64,000 nucleotides of DNA from Sellimonas catena (GTDB lineage: Bacteria; Bacillota; Clostridia; Lachnospirales; Lachnospiraceae), in NCBI RefSeq assembly GCF_045063725.1, contig NZ_CP173695.1, one strand, 5' to 3'. Positions 30,418 to 38,168 of the stretch are shown piece by piece (position 1 is the first letter of the stretch; the number at the start of each line of letters is the position of its first letter). The notes under the pieces are model-generated. The model did not search any database and was not told where the DNA came from. It saw nothing but the letters and a program-made list of their open reading frames with translations. A program made the translations under genes and the position numbers.

Positions 30418-30960
30418 ATGAGGAGAATCTACGGTAAGATAAGGGCTGCGCTGATGATTGCCTGTTTCTTTGCCATAATTGCTGCAGGTGGATGTTCAGG
30501 CGGCGAAGAGACGGATCAGAGTATCATATCAGAAAATGTTTATAAGTTGGGGACTCAGGAAGTACAGATAGATTTGCCTGGAGATTTTGAGTGTACAGAT
30601 CAGAGTGACGATAGTGTTGTACTGTCCGGAGATGTTGGAGAAGTCAGAATTGAATATAAAGAAGAAGGTGTATCCTCGGAGCAGTTTCCAAAAACAGAGC
30701 AGGAGTGTGCAGCCTTGTATGAAGAGATTATCGGAAATATGTCTTACCAGATTGAAGAGTTTCGCTCCTATGAAAGTGAAGGACTTTATTATGCTACGAT
30801 TAGATATGATCTTGAAAATGAAATAAAATATCTGATTGCATCCGGAAACTTTGGAATGGAGTATGGATGTCAGATTTCAGCGGTTTTGAATACGGGAAAC
30901 AGGGAAACTGCAGAGGAAATTCAAAATGCAGTTTATAATGTGAAGGTATTCGCAGAGTAA
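30418..30960 (+). CDS. Putative secreted lipoprotein, unknown function
   Basis: A 180-residue protein with a lipoprotein signal peptide: basic start, hydrophobic stretch and the lipobox AAGGC with Cys26 as the lipidated residue. The mature part is acidic, with no other cysteine apart from one near residue 60 and one each later, and no recognised motif. AAGAAGGAGAGAGAAT precedes the ATG. It has its own promoter and terminator, so it is a single-gene unit. Cell-surface location is well supported; function is not. Confidence 0.8.
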   Translation: MRRIYGKIRAALMIACFFAIIAAGGCSGGEETDQSIISENVYKLGTQEVQIDLPGDFECTDQSDDSVVLSGDVGEVRIEYKEEGVSSEQFPKTEQECAALYEEIIGNMSYQIEEFRSYESEGLYYATIRYDLENEIKYLIASGNFGMEYGCQISAVLNTGNRETAEEIQNAVYNVKVFAE

Positions 30961-30990
30961 AAACAGGACCATGAATATGGAATGAAATCA

Positions 30991-31019
30991 GCTGCCCTTT
31001 AAGGAAGGGCAGCATTTTT
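30991..31019 (+). terminator. Terminator after the lipoprotein gene
   Basis: GCTGCCCTT pairs with AAGGGCAGC around a 4-nt loop, followed by ATTTTTT. Confidence 0.9.
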
Positions 31020-31033
31020 TACAGGAGGGAATT

Positions 31034-32440
31034 ATGACGTTGTATGAAAAGCTGGATGCATATGGAAAGTCGGATTATTACGCATTTCATATGCCGGGGC
31101 ATAAGAGAAATGTAAACTTTATGGAGGAAAATCTTCCTTTTGGGATCGATATTACGGAGATAGAAGGATTTGATGATCTGCATCACTGTGAAGGAATTCT
31201 AAAGGATGCGCAGACGCGGGCGGCCTCTGTCTACGGGGCAGAAGAGACCCATTTTCTTGTAAATGGAAGTACGGTCGGCATTTTGAGTGCGCTGGCGGGG
31301 TGTACAAGAAGAGGAGATGAGGTGCTGATCGCGAGAAACTGTCACAAATCGGTTTATCATGCGGTGGAAATCTTCGGGATGAAGCCGGTCTATATTTATC
31401 CGAAAAAGCAGGAGAATGAGGAAGCAGTACTAAGCGGCTGTATTGATGCGGCAGATGTGGAGCAGATTTTGGAACAGAGGAGAGAGATCCGCGCGGTAAT
31501 GATTGTTTCTCCCTCTTACGATGGTGTAGTTTCTGATATAAAAAAAATTGCCGGAATCGTACACAAATACGGGATTCCGCTGATTGTGGATGAAGCACAC
31601 GGCGCACATTTTGGATTTCATGACTATTTTCCGGAAAATGCGAATAGACTAGGAGCAGATATTGTAATACACAGTGTACATAAGACGCTGCCTTCCCTGA
31701 CACAGACGGCGTTGCTTCATATGAACGGATCAATAGTGGATCGTAAAAGAGTGGAGCGGTATCTTCACATACTGCAGTCAAGCAGTCCATCGTACGTTCT
31801 GATGGCCGGGATTGATGCATGCATTCATATGCTGGAGACAAGGAAGGACGAGGTTTTCGGTAATTATGCAGAAAATCTGGACAGCCTGCGGGAAAAGCTC
31901 CGGAAAATGACACATTTGAAATTGTGTGAATCCACATCGTATGACAGATCCAAAATTGTTATCTCTACAGAGGGGACGGACTGGTCAAGCAGAGAGCTTT
32001 CCGAAAAGCTTTTCCATACCTTCCATCTTCAGATGGAGATGACAGCAGGAAATTATATTCTTGCAATGACGTCTGTGGCGGATACAAAAGAAGGATTTGA
32101 TCGTCTGGAGAAAGCGCTTCTTGAGATTGACAAACAGGTTAAAACCTGTCAGGATAGTAAAAAGATACGGACGGAAATTCCGAAAGCTGAGCAGGCCAGA
32201 ATCCCGTGCTGGCGGGATGAGGTCAGCGAAGAAGAGAAAGAAAAAGTACGCTTTGAAGAGTGCGCAGGCAGGATTTCGCTTGACTTCGCATACCTGTATC
32301 CGCCGGGATGTCCGATCGTTGTTCCGGGAGAAAGAATTTCTGCCCGGGCGGCAGAGCTGCTCTGCCAGTACCGGGATATGGGATTTACTATTGAAGGAAC
32401 AGAAGAGGAAAACAGAATAGGAGTGTGGATAAATGGGTAA
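31034..32440 (+). CDS. Orn/Lys/Arg decarboxylase family PLP enzyme (YaaO-like)
   Basis: A 468-residue fold-type I PLP enzyme of the group that includes arginine, lysine and ornithine decarboxylases. MPGHKRN near the N-terminus, VDEAHGAHFGFH, and HSVHKTLPSLTQTALLH with the PLP-binding Lys are diagnostic. The length matches the short B. subtilis YaaO type rather than the long inducible decarboxylases. Gene order also matches the yaaO-tmk-yaaQ-yaaR-holB region of Bacillus. Substrate is uncertain; a polyamine-related decarboxylation is likely. It overlaps the next gene by 8 nt. Confidence 0.88.
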   Translation: MTLYEKLDAYGKSDYYAFHMPGHKRNVNFMEENLPFGIDITEIEGFDDLHHCEGILKDAQTRAASVYGAEETHFLVNGSTVGILSALAGCTRRGDEVLIARNCHKSVYHAVEIFGMKPVYIYPKKQENEEAVLSGCIDAADVEQILEQRREIRAVMIVSPSYDGVVSDIKKIAGIVHKYGIPLIVDEAHGAHFGFHDYFPENANRLGADIVIHSVHKTLPSLTQTALLHMNGSIVDRKRVERYLHILQSSSPSYVLMAGIDACIHMLETRKDEVFGNYAENLDSLREKLRKMTHLKLCESTSYDRSKIVISTEGTDWSSRELSEKLFHTFHLQMEMTAGNYILAMTSVADTKEGFDRLEKALLEIDKQVKTCQDSKKIRTEIPKAEQARIPCWRDEVSEEEKEKVRFEECAGRISLDFAYLYPPGCPIVVPGERISARAAELLCQYRDMGFTIEGTEEENRIGVWING

Positions 32441-33017
32441 GATTTTCTATCTGATGGGGAAAAGTTCCTCCGGAAAAGACACGATTTTTAAGGAACTGAA
32501 AAAGAGAATGCCATTTCTTCATACCGTGACGATTTATACGACAAGACCGATGCGTGAAAACGAACGGGACGGGGAGGAGTACTTTTTTGTAGATGATAAA
32601 GTTCTGGATGCGTTTCAGAAAGAAAACAGGGTGATTGAACTGCGGGAATACCATACTGTTCACGGCATCTGGAAGTATTTCACGGCTGATGACGGAAAAA
32701 TCCGGCTGGAGGATCAGGATTATCTGATGATCGGAACGCTGGAATCATTTGAAAAGATGTGCGGTTATTTCGGGAAAGGGCAGATTGTACCCGTCTACGT
32801 GGAAGTGGAAGATGGAGAACGTCTTTTCAGGGCACTTTCAAGAGAGCGGATGCAGGAGAAGCCGAAATATGCGGAAATGTGCAGGAGATTTCTGGCAGAT
32901 ACAGAAGATTTCTCCGAGGAAAACCTCAGCAGATGCGGCATACAGAGGCGGTTTCAAAATATAGTACTGGAAGACTGCCTCAATGAAATAATGCTATATA
33001 TTCAGAAATGTTTGTGA
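32433..33017 (+). CDS. Guanylate-kinase-like nucleotide kinase
   Basis: A 194-residue kinase with P-loop GKSSSGKDT and the guanylate-kinase segment TIYTTRPMRENERDGEEYFFV, which contains the GMP-contacting Thr-Arg-Pro and Glu-Tyr residues. It occupies the place normally held by thymidylate kinase in the yaaO-holB region. It is shorter and more divergent than housekeeping Gmk in its C-terminal half, so it may be a second guanylate kinase or have altered specificity. It overlaps the decarboxylase by 8 nt, suggesting coupling. Confidence 0.8.
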   Translation: MGKIFYLMGKSSSGKDTIFKELKKRMPFLHTVTIYTTRPMRENERDGEEYFFVDDKVLDAFQKENRVIELREYHTVHGIWKYFTADDGKIRLEDQDYLMIGTLESFEKMCGYFGKGQIVPVYVEVEDGERLFRALSRERMQEKPKYAEMCRRFLADTEDFSEENLSRCGIQRRFQNIVLEDCLNEIMLYIQKCL

Positions 33018-33023
33018 TATAAT
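33015..33023 (+). promoter_or_regulatory. Extended -10 promoter of the holB operon
   Basis: TGATATAAT overlaps the stop codon of the preceding kinase; the TGN directly before TATAAT makes an extended -10 element. No clear -35. Confidence 0.45.
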
Positions 33024-33081
33024 TATATTGGATTAAATTTACCAGAATCGGGGATTGACATAGAAAAAGAAGGTGAAAATA

Positions 33082-34071
33082 ATGACGGGATTTAAAGATG
33101 TTGTCGGGCGTAAGGATTTAGTATCTTATATTCAGAAAGCTATTACGCAGAACCAGATTTCCCACGCCTATATTTTAAATGGAGAGCGCGGATCAGGAAA
33201 AAAGATGTTTGCACAGCTGTTTGCGATGACGCTTCAATGTGAACGGGGCGGAGCAGAGCCGTGTAATGAGTGTCATTCCTGCCGTCAGGCTCTATCTGGA
33301 AATCATCCGGATATTATCAGGGTGGTTCACGAAAAGCCGAATACGATCAGCGTGGATGAGGTACGTGTACAGATTAATAATGATATTATGATCCGGCCTT
33401 ACAATGGAAAATATAAGATCTATATTGTGCCGGATGCGGACATGATGACGCCTCAGGCACAGAATGCGTTGTTGAAAACCATAGAGGAGCCGCCGGAATA
33501 TGCGGTGATTTTTCTTCTTACAGAAAATGCGGACAGCCTTCTGCCTACGATCTTATCACGGTGTGTTATTTTAAAGATCAAGAATGTAAAGGATGCGCTG
33601 ATAAAAAAATATCTGATGGAGCAGATGGAGATACCGGATTATAAGGCGGACGTCTGCACTGCTTTTGCTCAGGGAAATATGGGAAGAGCGATCATGCTCG
33701 CGACCTCAGAGCATTTTAATGAGATCAAAGAAGAGACGCTCCAGATGATGAAATACATCAAGGACATGGAGCTTCCGGAGCTTTTGAAGGCGCTGAAAAG
33801 CCTCTCCTCGTACAAGATAGAGGTAGATGATATCCTGGATCTGATCAGTGTATGGTATCGGGACGTTCTGCTTTACAAGGCGACGAAAGATATCAACGGA
33901 GTGATATTCTCAGATCAGATGAAGTACATCAAAGAGAGGGCAAATACAAGCTCCTATGAAGGGATCGAGACGATTCTCAAGGCACTTGAGACAGCCAAGA
34001 CAAGACTGAAAGCAAATGTAAATTTCGATCTGGTGATGGAGCTTCTGCTACTGACTATAAAGGAGAACTAA
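33082..34071 (+). CDS. holB: DNA polymerase III delta' subunit
   Basis: A clamp-loader subunit of 329 residues. The AAA+ domain has the Walker-A-like GERGSGKKMF, a zinc module of four cysteines (CERGGAEPCNECHSC), the sensor segment NALLKTIEEPPEYAVI and SRC (arginine-finger motif) in LPTILSRC. The start at 33082 is preferred for spacing from AAGGTG; an in-frame GTG lies 9 bp upstream. It heads the holB-ricT-trmN6-rsmI block conserved in Firmicutes, 3 nt before ricT. Confidence 0.93.
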   Translation: MTGFKDVVGRKDLVSYIQKAITQNQISHAYILNGERGSGKKMFAQLFAMTLQCERGGAEPCNECHSCRQALSGNHPDIIRVVHEKPNTISVDEVRVQINNDIMIRPYNGKYKIYIVPDADMMTPQAQNALLKTIEEPPEYAVIFLLTENADSLLPTILSRCVILKIKNVKDALIKKYLMEQMEIPDYKADVCTAFAQGNMGRAIMLATSEHFNEIKEETLQMMKYIKDMELPELLKALKSLSSYKIEVDDILDLISVWYRDVLLYKATKDINGVIFSDQMKYIKERANTSSYEGIETILKALETAKTRLKANVNFDLVMELLLLTIKEN

Positions 34072-34074
34072 GAT

Positions 34075-34986
34075 ATGACAAGAATTATAGGAGTTCGATT
34101 CCGTCCGGCAGGGAAGGTTTATTACTTTGCTCCTGGAAAATTCCATATAAAAAAAGGTCAGCAGGTAATCGTTGAAACGGCTAGAGGAATCGAATTTGGA
34201 AATGTAGTGATCGGACCGAAAGAGGTGGAAGACGATCAGATTACACAGCCTTTAAAGTCTGTCATCCGCCTTGCGACGAATGAGGACCGGAGAATAGAAG
34301 AGCGAAACAGGGAAAAAGAAAAAGAAGCATTTCAGATCTGTCTGGAAAAAATCAGAAAGCATAAGCTTGAGATGAAGCTGATTGATGCAGAGTATACGTT
34401 TGATAATAATAAAGTGCTTTTCTACTTTACAGCAGATGGAAGAATTGACTTCAGAGAACTTGTAAAGGATCTGGCAGCGGTTTTCAGGACAAGGATTGAG
34501 CTGAGACAGATCGGAGTGCGTGATGAGACGAAGATCCGTGGAGGAATCGGAATCTGCGGAAGAGAGCTTTGCTGCCATACATATCTGTCGGAATTTGCTC
34601 CGGTATCGATCAAGATGGCAAAGGAGCAGAATCTTTCCCTTAATCCGACAAAGATTTCCGGAGTATGCGGAAGACTGATGTGCTGCCTTACAAACGAGCA
34701 GGAGACTTACGAAAAGCTGAACAGCAGACTTCCGTCTACAGGAGATACGGTAACGACTCCGGAGGGATTAAAAGGAGAAGTACAGAGCTTAAGCGTTCTG
34801 CGCCAGCTTGTCAAAGTCATTGTAACACTGGAGAATGATGAAAAGGAAATCCGGGAATACAAGGCTTCGGATCTGAGATTCAGACCAAGAAGAAAGAAGA
34901 GCGACATGAAATTGTCCAAAGAAGAAATGAAGGAACTTGCGGCACTTGAGAAAAATGAAGGAGCGTCGAAACTGGACAATGTGTAA
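34075..34986 (+). CDS. ricT: RicT/YaaT, PSP1-domain protein
   Basis: A 303-residue member of the RicT (YaaT) family. In B. subtilis it forms the Ric (Y) complex with RicA and RicF, helping RNase Y-dependent mRNA processing and sporulation. The central PSP1 domain carries the paired cysteine motifs CGRELCCHTYLSEF and CGRLMCCLTNEQ that bind iron-sulfur clusters. The highly charged C-terminus is usual. It is located between holB and trmN6 as in many Firmicutes. Confidence 0.93.
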   Translation: MTRIIGVRFRPAGKVYYFAPGKFHIKKGQQVIVETARGIEFGNVVIGPKEVEDDQITQPLKSVIRLATNEDRRIEERNREKEKEAFQICLEKIRKHKLEMKLIDAEYTFDNNKVLFYFTADGRIDFRELVKDLAAVFRTRIELRQIGVRDETKIRGGIGICGRELCCHTYLSEFAPVSIKMAKEQNLSLNPTKISGVCGRLMCCLTNEQETYEKLNSRLPSTGDTVTTPEGLKGEVQSLSVLRQLVKVIVTLENDEKEIREYKASDLRFRPRRKKSDMKLSKEEMKELAALEKNEGASKLDNV

Positions 34987-35731
34987 GTTAAAAGAAGGCG
35001 AGAGACTGGACGATCTTCAGACACGTGGATATGAGATCATCCAACATCCGGGGAAATTCTGTTTTGGAATGGACGCGGTCCTTTTAGCCAGTTTTGCAAA
35101 AGTCAAGAAAGGTGAACGTGCTCTTGATATCGGAACCGGAACAGGCATTATTCCGATTCTGATGACAGTCAAGACTGACGGAGAAGACTTTACAGGGCTG
35201 GAGATCCAGGAGGAGAGTGCTGACATGGCAAGAAGAAGCGTAAAGCACAATCATCTGGAAGATAAAATCACTATAAAGACAGGCGATATCAAAGAAGCGG
35301 CAGACTATTTCAAAGCTGCTTCTTTTGACGTCATTACCACCAATCCGCCGTATATGATCGGGCAGCACGGGATTACAAACATAAACAGCGCGAAGACGAT
35401 TGCCCGGCATGAGGTGCTCTGCACTCTGGATGACATTCTGCGCGAAAGCGCAAGACTTCTGAAATTCCACGGCAGATTTTATATGGTGCACCGGCCATTC
35501 CGGCTGGTGGAGATTTTCACCAAAATGGCGGCTTACGGCATTGAACCGAAGCGGATGCGCCTGGTTCATCCTTATGTGGACAAGGAGCCGAATATGGTTC
35601 TGATAGAGGGGAGCAATAAAGGAAAATCCAGAATTCAAATAGAGCCGCCTTTGATTGTCTACGAAAAAGATGGAAGCTATACAAGGGATCTTCTTCTCAA
35701 CTACGGGATGGGAAGAGCAGGAGAAGAATAA
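34979..35731 (+). CDS. trmN6: tRNA1(Val) adenine-N6 methyltransferase (YabB/TrmN6)
   Basis: A 250-residue SAM-dependent methyltransferase predicted to modify A37 of tRNA-Val. The SAM motif LDIGTGTGIIPILM and the catalytic NPPY in VITTNPPYM identify an amino-group N6-adenine methylase. The start at 34979 gives the family's usual N-terminus (ERLDDLQTRGYEIIQ) and overlaps ricT by 8 nt; an upstream ATG at 34937 would overlap much more. RsmI follows 10 nt downstream. Confidence 0.9.
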   Translation: MCKLKEGERLDDLQTRGYEIIQHPGKFCFGMDAVLLASFAKVKKGERALDIGTGTGIIPILMTVKTDGEDFTGLEIQEESADMARRSVKHNHLEDKITIKTGDIKEAADYFKAASFDVITTNPPYMIGQHGITNINSAKTIARHEVLCTLDDILRESARLLKFHGRFYMVHRPFRLVEIFTKMAAYGIEPKRMRLVHPYVDKEPNMVLIEGSNKGKSRIQIEPPLIVYEKDGSYTRDLLLNYGMGRAGEE

Positions 35732-35741
35732 AGGAGAAACC

Positions 35742-36590
35742 ATGTCAGGAATATTATATTTGTGCGCTACTCCAATCGGAAATCTGGAGGATATGACGTT
35801 CCGGGTGATACGGACATTAAAAGAAGTGGATCTGATTGCAGCGGAAGATACGAGAAACAGTATTAAGCTCCTGAATCATTTTGAGATCCATACCCCTATG
35901 ACGAGTTATCATGAATATAACAAGATCGAAAAGGGTCGAAAACTGGTGGAAAAGCTGCAGGAAGGAATGAATATCGCCCTGATTACAGATGCAGGGACAC
36001 CGGGAATTTCGGATCCGGGAGAAGAGCTTGTAAAAATGTGCCGGGAGGAAGGAATTACTGTGACGTCTCTTCCGGGAGCGTGCGCGTGTATCACGGCTCT
36101 TACGATATCCGGCATGCCGACCAGAAGATTTGCATTTGAGGCGTTCCTGCCGCAGGATAAGAAGGAGCGGCAGCAGATTCTTTCGGAGATGAAGGAGGAG
36201 ACAAGGACGATCATCCTCTATGAAGCGCCTCACAGGCTTGTAAAGACAATCAAAGAACTTGCGGAAACTCTCGGAGGGGACAGGAAAATCACGATATGCA
36301 GGGAACTCACGAAAAAACATGAAACTGCTTATATGGATACGCTCGACGGGGCATGCCGTTTTTATGAGGAGAATCCTCCGAAAGGCGAATGTGTGCTTGT
36401 TCTGGAAGGAAAAAGCCGCGAAGAGATGGAGGAAGCAAAAAAGGCCAGATGGCTTGCGCTTTCCGTAGAGGAGCATTTTCAGATCTATCTGGATCAGGGA
36501 CTCGAAAAGAAGGAAGCGATGAAGCGGACGGCAAAAGACAGAGGAGTCAGTAAGCGTGATATTTATCAGAAACTTATCCGGAAAAACTGA
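35742..36590 (+). CDS. rsmI: 16S rRNA (cytidine1402-2'-O)-methyltransferase
   Basis: A 282-residue tetrapyrrole-methylase-fold enzyme that methylates the ribose of C1402 in the decoding centre. LYLCATPIGNLEDMT, AAEDTRNSIKLLNHF, ITDAGTPGISDPG and LPGACACITAL are the family blocks. AAAGGAGAAACC precedes the ATG at 35742. It is the last gene of the block and a terminator follows about 40 nt downstream. Confidence 0.95.
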   Translation: MSGILYLCATPIGNLEDMTFRVIRTLKEVDLIAAEDTRNSIKLLNHFEIHTPMTSYHEYNKIEKGRKLVEKLQEGMNIALITDAGTPGISDPGEELVKMCREEGITVTSLPGACACITALTISGMPTRRFAFEAFLPQDKKERQQILSEMKEETRTIILYEAPHRLVKTIKELAETLGGDRKITICRELTKKHETAYMDTLDGACRFYEENPPKGECVLVLEGKSREEMEEAKKARWLALSVEEHFQIYLDQGLEKKEAMKRTAKDRGVSKRDIYQKLIRKN

Positions 36591-36628
36591 CAAAATATGT
36601 CAAAAAAGTGTTGGTCACCTTGTACAGA

Positions 36629-36682
36629 ATCCTAAAAAATGTTTGTGCAATCATGCACTAGCGTTTTTTGGGATTTTTTTTT
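36629..36682 (+). terminator. Terminator after rsmI
   Basis: ATCCTAAAAAATG pairs with CGTTTTTTGGGAT (two G-U pairs), followed by eight T. A short TGACA/TGTCA inverted repeat lies at 36588-36602. Confidence 0.8.
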
Positions 36683-36731
36683 ATACTAAATACATCGAAA
36701 AAAACGGTTTAAGATTTAGGAGGAAGCACCA

Positions 36732-37844
36732 ATGGCAAGTTTATCATTGAGACATATCAATAAAGTTTATCCAAACGGCTTTGAAGCTGTAAAAGATTTC
36801 AACCTTGAAATCGAAGATAAAGAATTCATCATTTTCGTAGGACCTTCAGGATGTGGTAAATCTACTACACTTCGTATGGTTGCAGGTCTGGAAGAAATTT
36901 CTTCAGGAGAATTAAGAATCGGCGATAAAGTTGTAAACGATGTTGAGCCGAAAGACAGAGATATCGCGATGGTATTCCAGAACTACGCTCTGTATCCGCA
37001 TATGACAGTTTACGATAACATGGCATTCGGACTGAAATTAAGAGAAGTTCCGAAACCGGAAATCGACAAAATGGTTCGTGAAGCAGCTAAGATCCTTGAC
37101 CTTGAAAAACTGCTTGATCGTAAACCGAAGGCTCTTTCCGGTGGACAGAGACAGCGTGTTGCTATGGGACGTGCGATCGTTCGTAATCCTAAGGTATTCC
37201 TTATGGACGAACCTCTTTCCAACCTGGATGCAAAATTAAGAGGACAGATGCGTATCGAGATCTCCAAACTTCATCAGAGACTTGGTACTACAATCATCTA
37301 TGTAACACATGACCAGACAGAAGCTATGACACTTGGTACAAGAATCGTAGTTATGAACGCTGGTGTTGTTCAGCAGGTAGATACTCCAAGAAAACTGTAT
37401 GATGAACCATGCAACCTGTTTGTAGCTGGATTCATCGGATCTCCTCAGATGAACTTCCTTGATGCACAGTGTGAAGTTTCCGGAGACAAGGTTCTGTTAA
37501 ATGTAGGACCTGCAAAGATCGAACTTCCGCCTGCAAAAGCTAAGAAACTCATCGATGGAGGATACGCAGGAAAGACAGTTGTACTTGGTATTCGTCCGGA
37601 AGACGTACATGATGAGCCAATGTTCATCGCATCTTCTCCGAATACAGTAATCGAAGCTACAATCCGTGTATACGAAATGCTTGGTGCAGAAGTTTACTTA
37701 CACTTCGATTACGAAGGAGCAAACATGACAGCTCGTGTTGATCCAAGAACAACAGCAAGAAACGGAGATACAGTTAAATTCGCATTCGATGCTGAAAAGA
37801 TCCACGTATTCGACAAAGAAACAGAAATGACAATTACAAACTAA
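36732..37844 (+). CDS. msmK: Carbohydrate ABC transporter ATPase (MsmK/UgpC type)
   Basis: A 370-residue ATPase that powers several sugar ABC importers. It has Walker A (GPSGCGKST), signature LSGGQRQRVAMGRAI, Walker B (VFLMDEPLSNLDAKL), and the C-terminal OB-fold regulatory domain (from about residue 240) typical of MalK/MsmK/UgpC. The gene is alone, with no permease or binding protein nearby, as expected for a shared ATPase serving scattered sugar importers. Codon use is noticeably more biased than in its neighbours, suggesting high expression. AGGAGGAAGCACC precedes the ATG. Confidence 0.95.
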   Translation: MASLSLRHINKVYPNGFEAVKDFNLEIEDKEFIIFVGPSGCGKSTTLRMVAGLEEISSGELRIGDKVVNDVEPKDRDIAMVFQNYALYPHMTVYDNMAFGLKLREVPKPEIDKMVREAAKILDLEKLLDRKPKALSGGQRQRVAMGRAIVRNPKVFLMDEPLSNLDAKLRGQMRIEISKLHQRLGTTIIYVTHDQTEAMTLGTRIVVMNAGVVQQVDTPRKLYDEPCNLFVAGFIGSPQMNFLDAQCEVSGDKVLLNVGPAKIELPPAKAKKLIDGGYAGKTVVLGIRPEDVHDEPMFIASSPNTVIEATIRVYEMLGAEVYLHFDYEGANMTARVDPRTTARNGDTVKFAFDAEKIHVFDKETEMTITN

Positions 37845-37870
37845 TCTGTTTTGAAAATAAGATTTCAGAG

Positions 37871-37907
37871 CGGCTGCCGTACAGATTTTGTGCGGTAGCC
37901 GTTTTTT
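37871..37907 (+). terminator. Terminator after msmK
   Basis: CGGCTGCCGTAC pairs with GTGCGGTAGCCG around a 7-nt loop, followed by TTTTTT. Confidence 0.9.
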
Positions 37908-37928
37908 CAAATTTGAAAAGAATAGTGG

Positions 37929-37957
37929 TTGACATTTCAAACAAAAATAGGTATATT
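37929..37957 (+). promoter_or_regulatory. Promoter ahead of the Mn riboswitch
   Basis: TTGACA (37929-37934), 17 bp, TATATT (37952-37957). Confidence 0.8.
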
Positions 37958-37967
37958 ATTAATTAAT

Positions 37968-38097
37968 AAAAGGGAGTAACTGGCGCTTGGAAAGAGCGTT
38001 ACAGGTTCGTCAGTACGGCAGATTATCTGCCCGGATCGAGTATGAAACAGTGAGACTTTTATTGCATGAGCGAAATGCAGTAAAAGCCTCTTTTTTT
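37968..38097 (+). ncRNA. yybP-ykoY (manganese) riboswitch with terminator
   Basis: The two conserved strands of the yybP-ykoY aptamer are present: AAAAGGGAGTAAC at the 5' side, GTCAGTACGGC in the middle and CAGTGAGACTTTT at the 3' side. The last strand is also the left arm of a terminator (GAGACTTTTATTGCAT pairing with ATGCAGTAAAAGCCTC, then seven T, 38052-38097), so ligand binding can prevent termination. This class senses Mn2+ and in many bacteria switches on Mn2+ export or P-type ATPases, as the gene order here implies. Confidence 0.9.
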
Positions 38098-38168
38098 ATA
38101 CTTTATTTTTCTGCATGAATCGCGAAAGAAAAAATGGTACACCCTATAAGAAAGTAAGGAGGAAGAAA

